Assembly: GCA_900552155.1 (NCBI GenBank)
Contig: URYU01000128.1
Coordinates: 1-5,048 of the forward strand
DNA length: 5,048 bases
Source of the DNA: an uncultured Collinsella sp.
GTDB taxonomy: Bacteria > Actinomycetota > Coriobacteriia > Coriobacteriales > Coriobacteriaceae
Reading direction: 5' to 3'
The notes below the pieces were generated by a model. That model was not told where the DNA came from. It ran no database searches and was given only the letters and a program-made list of their open reading frames with translations. The position numbers and the translations under genes are program-made. Positions 1-4,025 of the stretch are shown here, piece after piece (position 1 is the stretch's first letter; the number at the start of each line of letters is the position of its first letter).

Positions 1-457
1 GCTTGGTGGAACCCTGGACGGTGTCGCCCTTAAAGCCCGGGTCGGTCTGGACGATGGTGGTCTCGATAAACATCGGCGGGGTCACGCCCATGAGCTCATC
101 GTCGGCGAAGAGCAGCTGGCAAATGTCGTTCTCGCGCAGCCACTTGGAGTTCACGCCCACCATGTCCTCGGGAACGGGAACCTGCTCATAGGTCTCGTTG
201 TCCATGAAGATGTAGTCGGCGCCATCGTTGTAGAGGTACTGGAACTCACGGGTGGTGAGCATGACGCTCTCGAACTTGGTGCCGGCGTTGCAGGTGTTCT
301 CGACGACGCGGCCGCTCTTGATGTCGCGGGTCTTGTAGCGCACAAACGCGCCGCCCTTGCCCGGCTTGACATGCTGGAACTCGACGATGGTGTAGACCTT
401 GTCCTTGATGCGGAGACCGAGGCCGTTCTTGAAGTCGGCGGTAGAAATGGTAGGCAT
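1..457 (-). CDS. efp: Elongation factor P, C-terminus cut by window edge
   Basis: EF-P binds between the ribosomal P and E sites and stimulates peptide-bond formation when the ribosome stalls on consecutive prolines; it acts in the cytoplasm. The frame starts at the ATG at 457 (MPTISTADF) and stays open for 152 codons to the window edge. The family is about 185 residues, so roughly the last 33 residues (most of the third domain) lie outside. Seen are the N-terminal KOW-like domain (about residues 1-64) with the palm loop KPGKGGAFVR, whose tip lysine is K34, then the first OB domain (about 66-128, with LYNDGADYIFMDNETYEQ) and the start of the second OB domain (GVTPPMFIETTI). The loop reads PGKGGA, without the second proline of the PGKGP loop described for unmodified actinobacterial EF-Ps. 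The start is supported by an AGAAAGG ribosome-binding site 5 nt upstream. The gene is separated from pepP by a terminator and has its own likely promoter. Confidence 0.97.
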   Translation of the reverse strand, partial: MPTISTADFKNGLGLRIKDKVYTIVEFQHVKPGKGGAFVRYKTRDIKSGRVVENTCNAGTKFESVMLTTREFQYLYNDGADYIFMDNETYEQVPVPEDMVGVNSKWLRENDICQLLFADDELMGVTPPMFIETTIVQTDPGFKGDTVQGSTK

Positions 458-462
458 AGCGA

Positions 463-469
463 CCTTTCT
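463..469 (-). promoter_or_regulatory. Ribosome binding site of efp
   Basis: Reading the minus strand, AGAAAGG ends 5 nt before the efp ATG at 457. It can pair with the CCUUUCU tail at the 3' end of bacterial 16S rRNA, one register off the core CCUCC. It fixes the efp start. The 11-mer AACAAGAAAGG around it recurs exactly in front of pepP (1754-1764). Confidence 0.75.
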
Positions 470-514
470 TGTTATGGGCAGAACGCACAAGCGTCCAAAT
501 TACATACGATAGAA

Positions 515-520
515 ATTATA
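515..520 (-). promoter_or_regulatory. Probable -10 box of the efp promoter
   Basis: The minus strand reads a perfect TATAAT here, downstream of the pepP terminator and 57 nt upstream of the efp ATG. Transcription would start near 508, giving a leader of about 50 nt. No good TTGACA-like -35 box is visible at 16-18 nt spacing; the region upstream is GC-rich (GCCGCA at 17 nt). There is no TGn extension directly in front. The -10 call rests on the exact consensus match and its position between a terminator and a gene start. Confidence 0.6.
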
Positions 521-550
521 CACTTGCAGACCGCGCCTGCGGCGAGCGCA

Positions 551-594
551 TAAAAAGAGAACGCGGGGCGCCCGAATTGCTCCGGGCGCCCCGC
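551..594 (-). terminator. Rho-independent terminator after pepP
   Basis: A perfect 12-bp GC-rich inverted repeat (583-594 with 563-574, arms GCGGGGCGCCCG and its complement) flanks an 8-nt loop. In minus-strand RNA it is followed one base later by UUCUCUUUUU (561-552). On the plus strand the stem is followed by CCAAAAATC, so termination is expected only for minus-strand transcripts. The hairpin begins 22 nt after the pepP stop codon. It ends the pepP transcript and makes efp dependent on its own promoter. Confidence 0.9.
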
Positions 595-615
595 CCAAAA
601 ATCTATCGAAATGGG

Positions 616-1746
616 CTAGCAGTCGATGACGTGCAGGTCGTGCGGGGTCTTGGTGAAGGGCTCGTAGCCGTTCTCGGTGACCACGCCGTAGTCCTCCAGG
701 CGCACGCCGCCCACGCCGGGCAGGTAGACGCCAGGCTCCATGGTGACAACCGAGCCGATCTCGATGGTGTTCTTGCTGCGGTTGAAGTTGGGCAGCTCGT
801 GGATGTCGATACCGACGCCGTGGCCCAGACCATGGTTGTAGTAATCGCCATAGCCGGCATCGCCGATGATCTTCTTGGAAAGCTTGAAAATGTCGTTGCC
901 CTCGACGCCCGGATGGATGGCGGCGACGCACTCCTCGTGCGTACGGCGCACGAGCGCGTACAGGTCAAGCTGCTCCTGCGTGGGCCCGCCCATCACGACA
1001 GTGCGTGTCATGTCGGAGCGATAATCGCAGTAGCCCGCGCCGTAATCCATGAGGACAAAGTCGCCCTTCTCGATCACGCGGTCGCTCGGGACGGCATGCG
1101 GGTTGGCGGTGTTGGGGCCGCTCGCCACGATGGAGCCGAAGGCAAGGCTGTCAGCACCGTTGGCGAACATAAAGTTCTCGAGCTCGTTGCGTACCTGCTT
1201 CTCGGTCATACCGGGCTTAATAAAGCCGAGCATGTGCTGGAAGGCGGCATCGGTGATCGACTGCGCATGGCGCATGAGTTCAATCTCCTCGGCGTCCTTG
1301 ATGGCGCGCATCTTGCGGATGTCGTCGTGCATCAGCGGCAACATACAGGCGACGGAGCGGTCCTCCAGGCCGCGCTGAATACCCTGGTAGAAATTAATCT
1401 GCATATCGTCCTCGACAGCGCAGACGCGGCATTTGTTGGCCGCGATCTTGCCGGCGACCCAACCGGGGATGGTGCCCTCATCCATGTCGTAGACCCAGGG
1501 GCTGCCGGCAGGCGTGTTCTCCTCAAAGCTGTTGAGGTAGCGCGAGTCGGTATGGAACAGGCACTGGTCAGCCGTAATAAACGCCGCGTGCGGGAACTCG
1601 AAGGTGTAGTCGAAGACGCCCTTCACGCCCGTGAGCCAACGAAGATTGGCCTCGTCGCGTACCACGATAGCGTCGTAGCCACGCTCGACCATCAGGGCAC
1701 GGACGCGCTCGATACGACCGGCAGGACCGGCAGCAAACTCAGACAT
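616..1746 (-). CDS. pepP: Xaa-Pro aminopeptidase, M24B metallopeptidase
   Basis: Predicted cytoplasmic, dinuclear-metal aminopeptidase releasing an N-terminal residue in front of proline. The 376-aa protein has a creatinase-like N-terminal domain (about residues 10-135) and a pita-bread catalytic domain (about 155-370). All five metal ligands of M24 enzymes can be read: D234 (MDYG), D245 (SDMTRT), H309 (GLGHG), E337 (TMEPG) and E351 (RLEDYG). The catalytic histidines H217 (NPHAVP) and H316 (DIHE) are also present, so the enzyme looks active. Length fits the short PepP/PepQ-like class (about 350-370). There is no signal peptide. The ATG at 1746 is preceded by AGAAAGGA. Substrate preference (X-Pro peptide versus X-Pro dipeptide) cannot be settled by reading; Xaa-Pro dipeptidase is the alternative name. 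The gene lies between an aroB-like gene and efp, a frequent arrangement, and is followed by a strong terminator. Confidence 0.93.
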   Translation of the reverse strand: MSEFAAGPAGRIERVRALMVERGYDAIVVRDEANLRWLTGVKGVFDYTFEFPHAAFITADQCLFHTDSRYLNSFEENTPAGSPWVYDMDEGTIPGWVAGKIAANKCRVCAVEDDMQINFYQGIQRGLEDRSVACMLPLMHDDIRKMRAIKDAEEIELMRHAQSITDAAFQHMLGFIKPGMTEKQVRNELENFMFANGADSLAFGSIVASGPNTANPHAVPSDRVIEKGDFVLMDYGAGYCDYRSDMTRTVVMGGPTQEQLDLYALVRRTHEECVAAIHPGVEGNDIFKLSKKIIGDAGYGDYYNHGLGHGVGIDIHELPNFNRSKNTIEIGSVVTMEPGVYLPGVGGVRLEDYGVVTENGYEPFTKTPHDLHVIDC

Positions 1747-1752
1747 GCAGAT

Positions 1753-1759
1753 TCCTTTC
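1753..1759 (-). promoter_or_regulatory. Ribosome binding site of pepP
   Basis: The minus strand reads AGAAAGGA ending about 6 nt before the pepP ATG at 1746. It is complementary to the CCUUUCU end of 16S rRNA and supports this start codon over downstream methionines. Confidence 0.75.
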
Positions 1760-1778
1760 TTGTTGTCTCTATATAGAT

Positions 1779-1841
1779 GGGACGGGTCTCAACCGAACGA
1801 CGGAATCGCATGCGATCCGCAACCGATTGGAAACCCGCCCC
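1779..1841 (-). promoter_or_regulatory. Long imperfect RNA hairpin in the pepP leader / aroB-pepP gap
   Basis: The 63-nt element folds on itself almost end to end. The outer 12-bp stem pairs 1830-1841 with 1779-1790. A single bulged C follows, then a 6-bp stem (1824-1829 with 1791-1796), a small internal loop, and a tip built on the 12-base palindrome ATCGCATGCGAT (1805-1816). The outer and middle stems contain four positions that are G-U pairs in minus-strand RNA but A-C mismatches in plus-strand RNA, which points to a function in the transcript read towards pepP. No T-tract follows on either strand, so it is not a standard intrinsic terminator. It may be a leader structure, a processing or stability element, or a Rho-type or pausing site. 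The SD and start codon of pepP lie outside it, 20-35 nt downstream. Confidence 0.6.
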
Positions 1842-1846
1842 TCAAC

Positions 1847-1875
1847 ATGATACGAAAGACGATGGAAGTCAATAA
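1847..1875 (-). promoter_or_regulatory. Possible pepP promoter, weak -35
   Basis: TATCAT (1847-1852, one mismatch to TATAAT) lies 17 nt after TTATTG (1870-1875, poor -35). A better -35 hexamer, TTGACT (1867-1872), is only 14 nt away, which is too close. A start about 7 nt downstream of the -10 would fall near 1840, at the very base of the long hairpin, so the transcript would begin with that structure. This is inference from position and one good hexamer; read-through from the aroK/aroB operon is the alternative source of pepP mRNA. Confidence 0.3.
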
Positions 1876-1878
1876 ATC

Positions 1879-2988
1879 TTAGAGAAGTTCTTTACGAGAA
1901 GCCAAGTAGGCGTGAGCATGGCGCTCAAGAACCTCGTCCTCAACGTTCGTTAGGCGAATGGCGCCGAGTGCCGCGGGCAGCGGCAGCATGCTGCGGTTTG
2001 AGCGCGCGAACTGCTGCCTGCGGAACTCCTCGATATATGCGACAGGCTCCAGATCGAAGGCAAGTTCCTCGATACCAAAGTCCTCCAGGCAGTCATCGAC
2101 CTCAAAGACGTAATCGATATCAAAGTCGCAGGCATCATGTGCTAGGCGCGCCTCAAAGCGCATGCCCTCGGATAACAGCTGATAGGCAGGGACCTGCGAA
2201 GCGGCATCGCCCAAGCAGGCGCGCAGGGTACGGTCCCCCGTCTTGCCAAAATCGAGCGCATGGCGAGCGCTCGGGTTCGTGGCCATCAGTACGTCCTTGC
2301 GGGCAGTCTGAGACCATTGAACGGCATTAACGAGCGCGACCTCCTCGCCCGCGAGAATCTCGGGGACGGTCTCAGTAAACTGATTCCAGCGGGACTTGCT
2401 GCTCGAAAGCATGGTGCCAACAAGTACCACATAGCCGAGCTTAAGGTCCTCGGGGTCCGCCTCGCGAACAAGGTCGAGGTCACACACGACCAAGCCCGGT
2501 TCGGGACGGAACGCGATAGCGGGAAGCGCATTCGCCGACGAGGCGACGAGCGGCTTCATGGTCGTCGCGACCGTGAGCATGGCGTCGAACGTCGTCGGCA
2601 GCAGCGCGCACTCGGTTCGGCCGCACCACTGGTTTGCGCACCAGCTAACAACCGAGCAGGTTGCGGCATCGCCAACGGCGACAACCAGATCGTCGCAGGT
2701 AACGCCGTTGGCAGACAGGGCGCCAAAGATAGCATCAGCATCGGCCAGCGTGGCACCAGCAGGCGAAACCTCGAGGACTAGCGGCGACACGGCAAAACCG
2801 GCGTCGACCAGCGCATGCTCGACGACTTCACCAAAACGCTCGGATGTGGCGGTGTTCCAAACGACCATCGCGCGCTTAGGCTTGCCCACGGCCGAGGCAA
2901 ACATACGCGACAGCTCATCGAACGCACCCAATCCGACACGGACATCGACGCTGCGGTTTTGGAAATTGATCAGTTGACGGCGAATCAT
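1879..2988 (-). CDS. AroB-like (3-dehydroquinate synthase family) protein with degenerate active site
   Basis: A full-length 369-aa frame in the aroB position, close to the usual ~360. Family outline is visible: N-terminal NRSVDVRVGLGAFDEL (like the SYPIxIGxGLLDEL start), VAVGD at 103-107, PTT at 131-133, AFRPEPGLVVCDLDLV (159-174), LDFGKT (245-250) and a C-terminal tail resembling the end of AroB. Functional motifs are gone. The glycine-rich GGGVxGDxxGF NAD motif reads GDAATCSVVSW (106-116). VDSSVGGKT reads LTVATTMKP. The metal-binding Glu of the GLAEVIK motif aligns with V188, and the metal-binding His of NFGHT with K249. The HGEAV His aligns with a Leu. The DKK motif reads QQF (325-327). 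K145 may align with one active-site Lys. The start at 2988 is chosen because its ATGA overlaps the aroK stop; an upstream ATG at 3021 lies inside aroK. Automatic annotation would probably call it aroB; dehydroquinate synthase activity seems unlikely. No frameshift or stop is seen. Confidence 0.8.
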   Translation of the reverse strand: MIRRQLINFQNRSVDVRVGLGAFDELSRMFASAVGKPKRAMVVWNTATSERFGEVVEHALVDAGFAVSPLVLEVSPAGATLADADAIFGALSANGVTCDDLVVAVGDAATCSVVSWCANQWCGRTECALLPTTFDAMLTVATTMKPLVASSANALPAIAFRPEPGLVVCDLDLVREADPEDLKLGYVVLVGTMLSSSKSRWNQFTETVPEILAGEEVALVNAVQWSQTARKDVLMATNPSARHALDFGKTGDRTLRACLGDAASQVPAYQLLSEGMRFEARLAHDACDFDIDYVFEVDDCLEDFGIEELAFDLEPVAYIEEFRRQQFARSNRSMLPLPAALGAIRLTNVEDEVLERHAHAYLASRKELL

Positions 2989-3518
2989 AGCAGCCCACGC
3001 TCCAAAAGCATCTCGGCACAAAGGTAGGAAACGTCCTCGAAGGACTTGTTGCGAATATCAAGGGTAAGGTCGGCAGCCTGGCGATACAGCGGACGGCGAT
3101 GCTCAAACAGGCGCGCGGCATGCTCAGGAGAGCGGAAATCGGGGCGCGTGTCGGACCGACGAATCTGGCGAATCGAATCCTCGAAGTCGCCCTCGAGGTA
3201 CACGCACGTACCCATTTCGTGCATCAGCTCAATATTCACCGGTGTCTCGACGATACCGCCCCCGCACGAAACCAACAGGCTGCGCTCACTTTGGAGCGAA
3301 CGGAGCGCCGAGGTCTCGAGCTCGCGAAAACGATCCTCGCCCTCGGTCTCAAAAATCTCGGTTACCGACTTGCCGCAACGGCGCACGACCAGGCGGTCGG
3401 TATCGATAAAACGCCGCTTGAACATGGTGCCGACGTTGCGCGCGAGCGTCGACTTGCCCGCGCCCAAAAAGCCGATAAAGAAGATATGGTCGCAGCCGTG
3501 TTTGGTGTGCTGAGACAT
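2985..3518 (-). CDS. aroK: Shikimate kinase
   Basis: Transfers phosphate from ATP to shikimate, giving shikimate 3-phosphate in the aromatic amino-acid/chorismate pathway; cytoplasmic. The 177-aa length is typical (about 165-180). Motifs in order: P-loop GFLGAGKST (16-24, K22), DTD (39-41, D41 expected to bind shikimate), EIF...GEDRFRELE (54-68, R65 for the substrate carboxylate), the CGGGIV loop (85-90), RP in the lid region (125-126), and HRRPLY (140-145) supplying the C-terminal substrate arginine. Everything needed for catalysis is visible. The ATG at 3518 lies 8 nt after the stop of the upstream phosphatase; AGG 7 nt upstream is a weak RBS, so translational coupling is likely. Its TGA overlaps the ATG of the aroB-like gene. 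The odd point is that its partner gene looks inactive as dehydroquinate synthase. Confidence 0.95.
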   Translation of the reverse strand: MSQHTKHGCDHIFFIGFLGAGKSTLARNVGTMFKRRFIDTDRLVVRRCGKSVTEIFETEGEDRFRELETSALRSLQSERSLLVSCGGGIVETPVNIELMHEMGTCVYLEGDFEDSIRQIRRSDTRPDFRSPEHAARLFEHRRPLYRQAADLTLDIRNKSFEDVSYLCAEMLLERGLL

Positions 3519-3526
3519 AGCGAGAC

Positions 3527-4024
3527 CTATTCCTCGCAGGGAAGGTCGCGCAGGGCCCGGCGCTCAAAGATACGGAAGATCTGCGTATACCACAGGTCCT
3601 GCGTCGCCTGCGGCTTTACCAGGATGGTATCGACGCCGGCGAAATTACCGCTCCACACGTCAGTGTAGAGCTGATCACCGATCAGCACCGCCTCGTCGAC
3701 CGTGGCGCCGAGGCGCTTAAGACCCGCCTTGAGGGCAAACGGCGCCGGCTTCATGGCGTGGCTGATGGCCTCGAGTCCCAGCTCGCGTGCTGATGCCATG
3801 ACCTGGTCGCGATGCCAGTTGTTGGACACCATGCACAGCTTAAAGCCTTTGGCGCGGGCGGTATCGAGCCAAGCGGAAACCGCGGCGGGAACCTGCTCGG
3901 TGTCGCGCGGCACCAGGGTGTTATCGCGATCGAGCAGAATGGCGCGTTTGCCGTCGGCCCAAAGGGTATCAAGGTCGATGCGATCGACCGAGGCAACGTA
4001 ACGTTTGGGGCTAAAAATCCTCAT
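3527..4024 (-). CDS. YqeG-family HAD (subclass IIIA) phosphatase
   Basis: A 165-aa haloacid-dehalogenase phosphatase of the YqeG type, a family related to the Gep4-type phosphatidylglycerophosphate phosphatases. The substrate is not established by sequence, though PGP dephosphorylation in phosphatidylglycerol synthesis is a reasonable guess. Motif I is LLDRDNTLVP (30-39; nucleophile D32, acid/base D34), motif II VSNN (66-69, S67), motif III K92 (MKPAPFAL), motif IV GDQLYTD (116-122; D117, D122), followed by the family-typical GNFAGVDTILVKP. There is no cap domain, signal peptide or membrane helix. The ATG at 4024 sits one base after the mltG stop (TAG-C-ATG) and begins MRIFSPKRYVAS, the usual start for this family. 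The same frame is open further upstream inside mltG, but that part is low-complexity Arg/Ser/Pro shadow sequence. Translation is probably coupled to mltG, as only a weak GGA lies upstream. Confidence 0.88.
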   Translation of the reverse strand: MRIFSPKRYVASVDRIDLDTLWADGKRAILLDRDNTLVPRDTEQVPAAVSAWLDTARAKGFKLCMVSNNWHRDQVMASARELGLEAISHAMKPAPFALKAGLKRLGATVDEAVLIGDQLYTDVWSGNFAGVDTILVKPQATQDLWYTQIFRIFERRALRDLPCEE

Positions 4025-4025
4025 G

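Noticed and set aside
469..1776. 435-codon open frame on the plus strand
   Set aside because: It runs antisense over the whole of pepP, which has all M24 metal ligands. Its product has no recognisable motifs and its composition is that of a reversed GC-rich gene, so it is a shadow frame.
1805..1816. 12-bp palindrome ATCGCATGCGAT as a protein-binding operator
   Set aside because: It forms the tip of the larger inverted repeat, so the RNA hairpin explains it without a separate operator.
1779..1841. Intrinsic terminator after the aroB-like gene
   Set aside because: Neither strand has a T-rich run after the stem, unlike the clear terminator at 551-594; Rho-dependent or pausing roles remain possible.
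2260..2781. 173-codon open frame on the plus strand inside the aroB-like gene
   Set aside because: It is antisense to a continuous family-recognisable frame, has an Arg/Ala-rich product and no RBS. I considered that it might explain the odd AroB-like sequence, but the AroB outline is seen along the whole minus frame.
1879..2988. Frameshift or sequencing error as the cause of the missing AroB motifs
   Set aside because: Family-like spacing and landmarks (VAVG, PTT, CDLDLV, LDFGKT, the C-terminal block) stay in one frame on both sides of the altered motifs, and the other frames do not encode the missing motifs.
2988..3021. Upstream ATG at 3021 as the start of the aroB-like gene
   Set aside because: It would add 11 residues (MCRDAFGAWAA) lying inside aroK and unlike any AroB N-terminus; the ATGA overlap start at 2988 fits the family.
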